64,000 bases of DNA, taken from NCBI GenBank assembly GCA_004154925.1, contig QJNS01000004.1, positions 558,001 to 622,000 of the forward strand, given 5' to 3'. Positions 27,701 through 40,900 of the stretch are shown here, piece by piece. A program made the position numbers and the translations under genes. The notes beneath the pieces were generated by a model, which was not told where the DNA came from, made no database searches, and worked only from the letters and a program-made list of their open reading frames with translations. Numbering within the stretch: position 1 is the first letter of the stretch; every line of letters starts with the position of its first letter. The DNA is from Monosporascus cannonballus. Taxonomy: Eukaryota; Ascomycota; Sordariomycetes; Xylariales.

Positions 27701-28899
27701 TATCTTGCCTTTAGGTTATTATAGTACTGGTAAATAAATTATTTCCGTAAAACGTTTTAGAATAAAATTACAATTTTTTTAATAAAATAAAACCTTATTT
27801 AAATTTAGGAAATATCCTTTTTTTCATTTCGGCTTAACATTTAGCTCTTCGTATTAACTTTATAATATTTAAATCCTTAAATTATAACCTTTAAATCTAA
27901 TCGTAAAATTATCGAAAAACTTTCGGCTATAATACCGTTTCAATTTTAGCTAGCTTTTTTGTTAAAGAACGTAAAACATATTAATTATAAATAATAACCT
28001 TAATATTAATTTCATTTTTTTCAAATTTTTCAAAATGTAATTATAATATAGTTATCATTTACGGTTGCCGTTATTTAACCGTTAATCTTATTATTATTGC
28101 AATTCGTATTTATATTATTATTTGTAAATAATAAATTCGGCAGCTATTTCATTTTTTATATTTTTTTCGCAAACTCTTTACGATCGTATAATAAAAGTTT
28201 TCCGCTTTTTTTATACGGATAATAATCATTTTAATTTCTGTTATCTAAAATCTATTTAGAAATTTTATAATAAATAGTTTTTACGTTACCTTTATAAAGC
28301 CTTTTACCTTTTTATAATATTTTAAATGGTATTATATATTTACAATTATTGTCTATATATTTTCCAGCATAATATTCCTAAATCCGAATTTTTTAAATAA
28401 TATAAGAACTACGTTTTTATACGTAATTTTCTTTAATATATAATCCGAATATCTGAAGAGCTTATCCGCCGGGTTAACGGCACACGGTTAATATTAGATC
28501 TCAAAATCAAATTATATAAAACGGTAAACTTATTAAGCTAACCTCCTTTTATGGCTATTCGCCGGCGCCTTTATTATATTTTTTAACGCTATATGATCGA
28601 TAAATATTAGGATTTCTTTTCCGTATCTTTAAGGTATTACTGTTAATATTTTAAGCTTTTTATGATTAACAATGATATTTATTATTTTATACGCCAGTAT
28701 CTTTTAATTAAATTTCATTTTCGCAATTAATATGCAATTAAGCGTTAATACTTTCCCTATTTTTGTAATAGTATTTTTAATATAATTTTTATTAAGGTAT
28801 TTATTTAAACCTTAGTATTTTTAATAGTATCTTAATATCGAAAAATAATTATTAACTAAAAAATATCTTTTAAATTTCGAAACGCCCTTTTAACATATT

Positions 28900-29450
28900 T
28901 GAATCATTAAAATTCTGTTATTTTTCCTTTGCCTTATGCCTTTCTTAGAAGCCTAATAATAAGTTCGATAATACGTAAATAATAGGCGATTAACTTTCGA
29001 TAAAACTTTACGAATTTTAAAAATATTTAAATATTATAAATTAATTTTCGTTTTAACTATATATCGATAATATCGATGCGTCGGCGGTTTATTTTTCAGC
29101 CGTTAATACTAATAATAAATCTTAAAAACTTTAATTTTTAAACAATTTCGTATTTAAACGTTTTAATAAATAATTAATTTTATAATAACCGTTTGTAAAT
29201 TAATTAGAAATATTTTCTATATTTCTTTATTATTCCAATAAATAATTATGTTATTTAAGTATATTACGTATATATAATTAGTTAATCCAGTTAATACCTT
29301 ATGTATATAAGCCTGAAATATAGTTAACGTATTAATAAAGCGAAATAATATAACCGTATATTTAAACTGCTTATATTATATTCGAAACATAGTTTTTTAT
29401 TAATTACTTTTTTTAATCCTAATACAGTAATAAGTATTTTTAAAATTAAT
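28900..29450 (-). pseudogene. gypsy reverse transcriptase remnant of element B2
   Basis: This is the inverted counterpart of the B1 RT block. The reverse complement around 29,235-29,270 reads VYLNNIIIYW-like text, the catalytic YLDD again mutated to YLNN. RT follows the element's gag side (30-31.7 kb) and precedes the integrase (27.4 kb) in - strand order. An 86-codon + strand open stretch at 30091-30351 is antisense to the B2 gag/protease region. Confidence 0.72.
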
Positions 29451-31694
29451 TTTCGAAACCAGCTTAATTAATTTTAGGCAATTTATAATTTTTAAAATTA
29501 AAAATAAAAAATATCGGTTTTTTATTGTTACTCGATTTAATCTCTTATAACTGACGTAGAATTGGAAATTGCCGCTTTTTTAAGCACGAATAATATTAAT
29601 ATTTTTGCGTTTATTTTTAAATAACGTATCCGCTTTGCTTTTAGGGTTTTTCTAATATATTTTTCGAATATTTTCCGTCAAGACTTTTAAAATAAGGTAA
29701 GTTAGACCAAATAAATGTATTTTTTCTGAGATCAGGTTTATTATATATTTTATTTCTAATAGTTAAAGGAGTTTTTCGTTATTTTTCAGAATATATTTGT
29801 CGAAACCTTTCATGTACGTAAAAAATTAGGTTATATCTTATTTTTATTATTTTTGAAAATCTAAAATATCTAGTTCGTTAATTAGGCCTATTATATTAAT
29901 AATATAAGTTTGCTTGCCGAAAAGCGTTGGGTTTACGATTTTCTGCCTGTTAACCTTTTATAATAATCTATATAATTATTAATACATAGCTGTATTCAAT
30001 AAAACATTTAATCTGCCTATTCCTGGTTTAAATAATAAAAGATTAGGCGTTTTTTGATTACGGCGTATTACAAAATAAATTTCATTATATATGCCGTTAA
30101 TGCCGATAAGGCCCGGAATATTTATAGAAATTCGTTGGAAATTCAGCTTTTTCGCTAACTTTCTGCTTATAGTATTTACTTATGTTTCGGTGTTTATATC
30201 CACTTATATTACTATATCTCTCGTACTTCTTTTTATAAATACCTTTTTTAAAAGGCGGTTTTATTCCGACCGTTTTGTAATTATTAGCCGAAATGGACTG
30301 GACGTATACGCCTATTTCGGCTCCTTTTTTAGGTTTACGTTTAGGAATTAATCTGATTTATCGTTATATATTATAATATTTTGTACGATTTTTGGAAGTC
30401 GGTGTTCGTATAACCGGGATAACAAAATTTTTGTATCCCTTTTAGATTTGTAATTTACGTTTCTATAGCCTAATTTCTTACAGTTCGAATATTTAAATAG
30501 GCCCTTATAAAAATTAAATGTATTAGGTCTTACGGATATTTTCCGATTGGAATTAAATGGGTAACTATTTATTTCCTAAATATAAAAACGCTTATGGCCC
30601 TTATTATTTTTACATGATATCTTTAACTTGCTTTGAACATCTTTTTTCTCAAAACGTTAAAATACAATCGTTTATTTTTATTAATATTTTTGGCGAAAAA
30701 TAATCGGCTTTTTTCGCCTTTTTCTAAACGTTCTAATGATATTTTGTCTTATTTATTATGTTATTAATTCGTTTTAACGTAAACCTTTTTCGCAATAAAA
30801 TATTTCGTAACCTTAGTATTAATTTACAAAAATAGTTAAAAATAAAACGCTTATTATCCCGATAGTTTTCCGGATTAAAGACGTTTATAAGCTTTGTTTT
30901 CTGAATTAAAAACTTTTATTTAACGTAAAAGTTTAATAATAATAATTGAATTGTTATTACAATTCTATAAATTATTTTTTGTATTTTTTATCGAAAAAAT
31001 TAGGATTTACGTAATCTTTCCTAATAAAAATCGATAAATCATTTATTTTTTCGTAATTAAAATAATTAAGCATAACACGGTATAATTATTAAATTTTTGT
31101 AATAAAAATATTTATGTGATCTAGGGCCTATTAAATATAAATAAAAATATTTTGCCCTAATCTTTTAGCGTAAATTTCCGTAACAATTTTTATTTAATTT
31201 CTTTTAATTAACGTACCTTTGGAAAGTTTCGAGCAATTATAACGTAATATTTGCTTATCGCTTTTAAGCTTTTGCGATAATATCGCAATTAATTTATTAA
31301 ATTCTGCTTTTTTTAACCTATATTATTATTTATTATTCGTTGTGTTAACGAATAATTTCTAAAATCTGGTTATTATTAAGGGATTTAATTTTTTTATTTT
31401 AAATTTCGGAAAACGGTTATTATATTACGCCCGTTTCTTGACCATTTAATTAATAATTATCAGAATATATTTCTATTATATGTATAAAGTTGTTTGGGAT
31501 TCCGGAAACCATAATTCTTTGTTTATTAAGGTTTCGTTATAAGTTTTACGGCTTATTCCTATACCGTAATTAATCGTTTATCAGTTAAGTTCTGATTGGC
31601 AGTTTTTTTAATTAATAACCGAGGTTCGTTTTGTAATCGGCGAACTTCACTTTTAATAATTATCATATTATTCTTTAACATAAAAATAAATAAT

Positions 31695-31875
31695 TATAAA
31701 ATAATAAATAATTATAAATTAGGATAAAATCATTTCCGATTAATTATAAAATGTATTCCAAAAAGTAAATATATGAAGTTATTTCCCATCTGGCGTTTCC
31801 CATTAATTGCTAGATGGTGGATTTATATTAGTAATTGGGTCGGTGGCTGATCGGTGGCTGGTGGGCTATTAGTCT
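31695..31875 (-). repeat. 5' LTR of gypsy element B2, inner part
   Basis: The family-B LTR in - orientation begins TATAAATTAGGATAAAATC and breaks off at ...TTAGTCTTA, where copia element G begins with TGTCAGCTAG. The missing outer tip is found at 53588-53611. TCTTA is repeated on both sides of G. Confidence 0.83.
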
Positions 31876-31931
31876 TATGTCAGCTAGCAGGGAGTGCTCT
31901 AGCACCCCATATACGGAAGATTCCCTCTGAT

Positions 31932-31949
31932 CGGAACATATATGTTCCG
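31932..31949. promoter_or_regulatory. Perfect 18-bp palindrome in the copia LTR
   Basis: CGGAACATATATGTTCCG is a perfect palindrome. It recurs unchanged at 48030-48047 and 53479-53496 in the other LTRs. The partial LTR at 48141 has a decayed version. The palindrome is visible; a role as a protein-binding site in the LTR promoter is only a guess. Confidence 0.6.
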
Positions 31950-31974
31950 GGACTAGAGTACCTTAAAGTGCAAT

Positions 31975-34900
31975 TTACCTCAGCTAGCTCAGGCCTCCCT
32001 GGCTCGTTTTCCTAATTTCTTCAAAGTCACTCAAGTACTGCTCCACAACGCTAAATATTAACCAATCAAATACCAAATCCCCGTAACGAACTAGCAAGGC
32101 CTAAGTTGTAATTACGCAAAAACGTTTTCGCTTAATATTTTTGCTTTTTTAAAAAAACGAAAATTTATAAGAACTAAATAACAAAATATTTTTATAATAA
32201 TATATATATATTTATACGGTTATTTCAAATATAACTTATTATTAATAATATTTTAATCTTAATTAAAACCTATTTATTATTTTTAAATTTTAACGTATTT
32301 ATTAATTATAACCCGAACTTATTACGTTATTATTTCGCTTTTTAAAATACGATAAATCCGAATTTTCTTAATTTTACTGGGTTACGCGTTTAAAATAAAA
32401 TATACGTACGCGTATATTAAATTTTTGGCATTAATATAAAAAATTTAATATAACGTTTAAAAGTTTTATTTATAATTAGGTTTTTTGCGAAAATAATAAC
32501 TAATCGTATAATTCGATTATTCGGATTAACCAATAAATTAATATTTTAAAAATAATATGCGAAAAATTATTAAAATATAAAAATTAATAAGCATTTTTAA
32601 CTCCGGTTAATTAGGACCACGGTATACGTAAATATTATAATATATTATATAGGAAATTTATAATTTTTTTAAAAAAGTTTAAATTCTGCGCCTTACCGGA
32701 AAAATTATTATTTAAAATTAAAATAATTTATATTATTTTTGATAAAAATGATCGTTTTATAAAAATATTTTTTTTAATTAATTTAAGTTTTTAAATAAAA
32801 TAATTACATATTTTTAAAAAATAATAATTATATAATACAACACGGAAAACGAAATAAATTTATAATGATAATAATTCAAACGTTTTAACATATTTTTTTA
32901 TGGTTTTAATTATTATAATTAAAATAATTTCCAAAATTAATAATAGTTATTTGCTTTATTTATTAAATAAATTTTTGTTATTTTCGGATTTATTATAAAA
33001 AATATTAATTTATTAAAAAGTTTAAATATTTACGAAAATTATTATGCAATAAATAAAAATATAATTTAGTTAATAAACGAAATCAAAACAATTATCTTAA
33101 ATTTGTTTAATAATATAATTTTAATTAAAATAAATTATGATATATAATTAGATATAATAAAATAATATCACATTTTAATACGATAATTTTAATATTTAAA
33201 TTTATATTTATAATATAACGTTTCGATACAATATCATTATATCAAATATTATTATTATTTTTATTTATTATTATAGCCGTATTTTTTAAAAGAATTAAAA
33301 TAATTTATATTCTGGCTTAATTAATATTATAAAGTAAAATAATTTTAATAAATGTTATATTAATATTTGGTATTATTTAATATTTTTTTTTAATTCGTAA
33401 TTAATATTATTCGGATTTTATTTTTTATTTTTATTAATATATTTTATAAATATAATAAATAAAAATTTCCCGGTTTTCCTAAATTAAAACGTATATTATA
33501 TAATAAATACCGTTCGATTTCGATAAATATAATTAACGAAAATGAACATATTATCGACGGAATATATAACGTTTATCGAAAACTTTTTTAAAAAAATTTA
33601 TAAATTTAAAAAAAAATTTATCGGTTTTTAAAATATTTTTATTATATTTATGGTAATTAGAAAATAATTAATTATATTTGGAAAATATAGGTTAATTAAG
33701 CCGAAATAACCGATATATATAATAAAAAATAATAATTTATTTATATTTATATGTACTTATTTGCCCAATAATATAACCGGAACGTATAAAATATAAATGA
33801 TTTTGGAAACGAATTATTAATTCTTAAATAAAATAATATAATTATATTAAAAATTGCCAAAATTTTATTTTTTCGAATTATTTAATTTTTTATATGCATA
33901 ATATTTATATATTTATATTACTTTTGCAGAAATTATACGTCCGATATAAATTATTTATAATAAAAATATTTAATATATATAGAATTTCTCGGAATATTTC
34001 GATCGAAAACTTTTTTTCGAAAATTAAATTTATTAAGTTTATGAAATATATATGTCTCCGGTTAATTATTATTAAATTTAAATTTGTTATATATAACATG
34101 ATTTTTAAATATTTTGGTTATATTAAATAAATAAAGGAAATATTATAAGGTTTTAATTAAAACTTATTAATAGCTAAAACTTTTTTAATTAAACTTTTTA
34201 TTATTTTTATTAATAATATATTATTTAATAATATAAATAATATAACGGATAATTTATAAGTATTTTATTTTTTAATTCGGGAATATAATTTATTTATATT
34301 ATTTTTTAAATAACGCGATTTTAATTAAAACGTACCGAATAAAATGTTTTTATCGGATAATTATAAGGCCGAAAATATTTTTAATACGGCCGATATTCCA
34401 TAAGGTAATAAGTTTTTTAACTTTATTAAAAATAATAATTAACCGTTAATCGATATTGTTTTTATTAATAAAAAATTTCGAAATTATTACCGTTTTTTTA
34501 AAAAATTTAAGTTTATTTATGTTTTTCGTATATTATACGATATAACGACGTTAATCATATTAAGCGGTTAATATTAATATTATTATTTTTTATAAGGCCG
34601 GTTAATTTAATTACGGCAAAAAAATATTTTATTTCGATTAAATATTACGTTTTATAATATTAAATTAAATATTTATTAATTTGATTTTAATATTAAATTT
34701 CATTCCGATAAAATTTAGGAAAAGAATATGGAAAATATTTAATCGAAAAAGCGAATATTATAATCTATAACTTATTAACGAATTCCGCCAGTCGAAAAAT
34801 AATATATATAACGTTAATATTATTTTTTTCCGAAATTTATTTTTAATTAGATATTATATATTCTTATAATGCAAATATTATACTTATTATATTTTTTTTA

Positions 34901-37900
34901 CAAAATAAATATTATGTTATTTTGGATTTTTATAACGAAATCTTTAAATACATTTATTTTTTATTTCGGTATTTCTATCTTATAAAAGGATATTAATCTT
35001 AAATTAAAAAAATAACTAAAAATCTGAAAATATTTTGGCTGTAAGCTATAAAATTATAAAAATTAAATTTTTTAATTTTAATAATATTATACGTAATATT
35101 AATAATATAAATAAACTTAATGAATTAAATACGGCAAATAACGAAAATTAATTTATAAATAATTTTAATTTAATTATCCTAAAAACATTTAATACTAAAT
35201 TTATTAAGGATAATTTAATTCCGGATAGTCGCAATATTTTGTATATAAAAAAAGGTTATAATTTTATAATACAAATTGACGATAATTTAATTAATAATTT
35301 TAATTAAAATAATTCTTTATCGTCTTTATCGTTATTAAATAAATAAAATAAGAATTTGTTAAATAAAAACGAACTATTAATAGAATTTTTTACCTTTTTA
35401 TTATTTTATATTTTTTATAAGTAATATAATATTTATATTATAATTTTAATATTAATATAATTTTGTTGTTTATATAATCTTAATTAATTAATTCTAAAAT
35501 GGTTTTATATTTTACTATAATTATTTAATCGTTATATTATTATAGATTATTTAATTTTAGTAATAAAACCGCGGACAAAAAAATAATATTTCATAATACG
35601 GTACATAATATAATTATTAACGAAAATAATATAAATAATTAAATTTGTAATTTAATTAACCTTAATAAATTATATCCCGTTTAAATATTTTATTTTTTAT
35701 AAAATCGTATAAAAATATCTTATTATTTATAATTAAATATAACGCATAATTTCGGATTAATTTATATATCTCGTTTATAATTAATTTATTAATTAGTATT
35801 TTTAAGTGTTTTTTAAAACAATTTTTTTGTTTTGCCTTATTTCGTATATTATTATAATTTATATATTAATAATTTTTTTACGATTTTAAGTTTTAAATTT
35901 TTATTTATTTTAAGCGTAATATTTACGTTTAAATTATTTTAAAAAAATTTTATTTAAATTATGTAATAATATTAAATATTTAAAAATTACGTATAAATAT
36001 TTTTCGCCGCGTTTTTATACGTAATTTACATATTTGTTATTTGCATAACCCTATAAATTATAATATTTATAAAATAACCATATAATATGTATTTTTTAAT
36101 TAAACGGCCCAGTTTATAAAATTATAAACTATTTTTCGTATCGTTTATATAGTATTTAATTTATATACTTTTTTCGTTATATTACGAAAACCCTAATTAA
36201 TCGAAAATTCGTAATTAAGTTAATAATTTAATAATTTATAAGATTGGTATAATCCGTTATAACGTAAATCTTATTTTGCCGGTTATTATTATAAAAAGTA
36301 TTTCAAATTATATTATTAATATTTAAGATTTATATAAATATTATATTTTTCCGTAATAAAAAATCTTATTCGTAATATAAACCTTTTGTAATATTATTAA
36401 ATTTATAAATTTTTAATAATTATAAATTTTTTTTGTTTAATATATATTTGCATTTATGCCAAAATGTAAAGTACTTATTATTTTCTAATTTTCCGCTATA
36501 TCAATATAACTTTATAATATATATTTAATATTTGGAATTGGTTATATATAATATGTATTTTCCGTAAGGAATATCTTATATTTTAAAATAATTAAATATT
36601 ATTTAATTAAGTCGAAAATATTTTAATCAAAATTATGTTATCGGTTTTGTTTTTTCGCAAATTATTTCAATACCGGTTCCGGCTATTTTTTGGTCCGAGA
36701 TCTTATTACTTATTTTTAAGGTTATTTTTCGGAGGCAAATTATTTTTCGGGAATATTATTAGCAAATTTAATTTTTTTAGCTAGGCGAATAAGGTTTTTT
36801 AAATTTATTCGGATTATATTATTAAAAGTTATAACGGAAATTGCCTTTATTATATCGGCAAGGAATTTATTTACCCTTTATAATATCGTAAAATATATAA
36901 AAAATATATATAATAATATAAATTTTAAATATTAAATAAAAAGACAAATTAAAAATTATTATATTATAAATACCGTAATGTTATATATTAAAATATAATA
37001 AGTATTTGGAATTATAAAAAGTTATATTTAAGTAAATAATATTAATTATATAATAAATAATAATAATAATTATATATAATATATATTTAAACAAAATAAT
37101 TTTATAAATTATATTAAAACTTTATAATAAAATATAAATTTCGTATAATTTATATATAATTATTAAGTTTTTTCTAATATATTAATATTTTATTATTTAA
37201 AAAAATAACGTTAATTTCTTTATTTATATTTAATAATTTATAAAAACCTAATAATTTACATATTTATAATTACATAATTTTAAAATTTATATATATTTTA
37301 ATTTTAATTATATATATTATTTTAAAACAGTTTTATAATTTATTAATTATCCGTAAATTTTATTCGTATATTATAAATCTTTATATATTCCTTATTAATA
37401 TTAATAATATATTTAGTAATTATTTCATATACAGATTTTATTTTAAATATTATATTTTATATTTTTTATTCATATTTTTAATTTTAATTAAATCGAATTT
37501 ATATTAGTAAATTTATAATATTTTTAAAGTTTCTAATTATGATTATTTATTTATATATATTTAATATTATATAGTTATTATAATGGTATTACCGCCGTTT
37601 AATAAAACAAAATACGGTAATTAGATTTAGAAAATATATAATAACTTAGTAAAAAATTAAAATATATAAAAAAATCGTAACGAGATTAAATTAATTTTAA
37701 TATAAATTATATTAATTACGGCCTTATTTTCCGTACCTTATTTTTTTATTATATATACCGTTTTTTTAAACCTTACTTTAATTTATAAAATAATTTTTTT
37801 TCAATAAAATAATTATTCGATAAAATCTTAATATTATAAAGTTTTTATAAAGTAAATTTTATTATTATATGCTAAAAAATATAAGTTATTTACCCTTATA

Positions 37901-40900
37901 TATATATTAATATATATTTTATTTACGATATTTTCGGAATAATGTTTAAATAAATATTCATGGATTTCGATTATATATATATAATTTATAAAAAGCTAAT
38001 AAAAAATGTATTTATATATTTTAATAAGTTTTAAACCTTGTTTTTACTAAGCCTCAAAAAAATTATTAAATAATATATAGTATTATTCGTTTTTTATATA
38101 CCAAAATATAATAATAAAATTATTAATACAGATAATACGGATTATTAAATAATAAATATTTAAAACCGTAAAATAAATATTTTGCATATTATAAATTTAA
38201 CCGGCATATATTTTTTAAAAAATCGCATATTTTAAGCCGTTAGCCGTTTTCGGGAATTTATAATTTATAATAATTTATATAATATAAATAATATTAGCAA
38301 TATAATAATTTTATATTTTTAATTAGGAAAAATATAAAACCGTAATATATCTTATAATATATATTATATGGACGTTATTTTTATAATATTAAACGAAAAA
38401 GAAATCCGTAATTATACGTAATTAATTTCCGAATAAATAACTTTATATAAAAATTAAATTTTTAAATACCGTAATATATTCGGTATTAATATTAAGGACT
38501 TCGGCGGTTACCCGGAATATCCAATTATTATTATACCTATATAAGATTTTGATATAAAGGAATTCTTAGAACCAGCCGGAAACCTAATTACGCCAATAAA
38601 AAAAAACACAACAAAAGGAAAAAAGCTAAATCCGGCCGTCGACCTTTACTAAAAAAACTAAAAAGCCTTAATTCAAAAAAGAAATAATTACCAAAATTTT
38701 TAACAAAATAACGACAAGGTATACGGGCGGCTTCGAAAAATACTAATTAGGATTATACGCCGACAGATACTAATGCTAATTACAGGAAAACAAAATTATA
38801 AAGCGTAATTAATAAAAATTTATTACAAACCCGGGATTTTGAACGTTTTGAATTAGTATTTAAAAAAAACGAATACAGGAACAACTATATTAATAACGAG
38901 AAAATAATTTTCTTAATATTAATGAAAAATTATCTACATTATTTATTTATTTGCATAATTAATTTTTTACCCTAATTATTCGACCTAAATTAAAGTACCC
39001 TAAAAATTAAAAAAGATAAAACTATTTTAAAAATTAATATAACGAATTCGAAAAAAAAACCGGAAAATAAGATTTAAAAAATTTTAATTCGGCATTATAA
39101 ATTAAACGTTATAAGTTAAAAAAATAATTAACTGATAACCGCAATAAATTATAATTCGAATTACGTAATACAAAATTCCGTTAAGTTTCTGAATTAAATA
39201 AATTTATTATATATTTATTATAATATACCATTAATCCGGATTAAGATAAATTAATATTTCGTATAAAGTTTAAAAGATTTAGTAAATTTAATAAATAAAT
39301 AATGTATTAATAATTTTAATTAATATTATATAAATATTTATTATTATTATGTTTTATAATTACGATATTACGCCAAAACCGAATGCCTTTTTTATTATCG
39401 GCCTTAATTAAGATTGGCAAAATTTCGTTTTTTATTTTTTAACTTAATATCGTAATTATTCTTTAATTTATTATTATTATTATTATTTAATAAATATTAT
39501 TTATTTTTAATACGTAATTTTTTAATTTCGATAAAGATTATTATTTCGGCTTTTTTTCCAATATATTATTTATAACGTTAAACTGCAAATTATTATGTTT
39601 TGATAACGCCGGCAATTTCGGTAACGATATAAAAGTAAACGAATTATATAAATATTGGTACAGTAACGAAAATAAAATTAAAAAGTTAAAAATATTAAGA
39701 AATATTAAATTTTATATTAACGTTATAAATAAAAAGAATAAAATAAGTTCCTAATTAAGATTACTTAATACGTTACGAATTACGCGTATAAATATAAATA
39801 TTATTATAACCGAAATTATAATTCCAAATTACGAAAACAAATAAATTATATGCCGATTTAATATTTAAATTATTAGGATTATTATTAAATTATCGGCCGT
39901 CGGTTTAAACCAAATAATTATATACAACATATTTTAATTAGGACTAAGCGCGATTTATTACAGCCTTATAATTTTTTCCAATATTTATTAAATTTATAAT
40001 ATAATAATAATCCATAACCTATATAAATCGGTTTATAATATAAAGATATAACGTTATTATTTTTAATTAAGCGAATTTCGTTATTTACGGAAAATTATTT
40101 ATATTTTTTATAAAATTAAAAGAATAACTTTTTCGTATATTATATATAACGCAAAAAATAAAGGGTTTTTTAAAATATTCCAATATTGCTATTTAACGAA
40201 CCCGGGAACCGCCTTAATTAATTTAATTATATTTTCAATTAAATATAAATTTTTAATTTCGTTTAACTTATTTAAAAATGTATTAAAAAAATTATTTAAA
40301 CTTAATAAAAAATAAATATTTATTTTGCCTTTTTACTGCCAAACGGAAATAATTATGTAAAAAATCATTTATTCGTCCGTTATTTATATTAGGATTTTAT
40401 TATTTTTTAAATAATTACTTTTATCGAACCGGCTTTTAATTATTTTTACGTAAATACTTTAGAATTTAAAGGTTCGGATATATGGAGAAAATTAAACGTA
40501 CATATATTATAATAAAATCTAGCCGGAATTAAGTTATTACTGTTTTTTTAACATAATAATTTCGTTTTTTTTCAAATATGCCAAAATCGCCTTACGTATA
40601 TATTTGCCGTTAAATAATACGTATTATTAGGGCTTTATTTTTATCCGATATTATAAGTTAAAATTATTTTATTTCGAAAATTTAAAAGTAATATTTTAAT
40701 CGGCCGAAAATTAAGATTAAGATTTAATAATTATGTCGTCTTAATTAGGATTATTTGCAATAAACTTCGTATCGTCCTTTTTATTATTTAAATCCGTTAC
40801 GTCATTTTTTATTATAACTTTTATATTTTTATAAGTAATACGGTTTTTAACTTATTAAGCTTAAATCTTTTTCGTTATTTTATTTTTTTTAAAGTAAACG

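Noticed and set aside
33894..34130. Overlapping + and - frames of 78 and 64 codons
   Set aside because: Both consist of Ile, Phe, Lys, Asn and Tyr from AT-rich DNA, overlap fully in antisense and have no motif.
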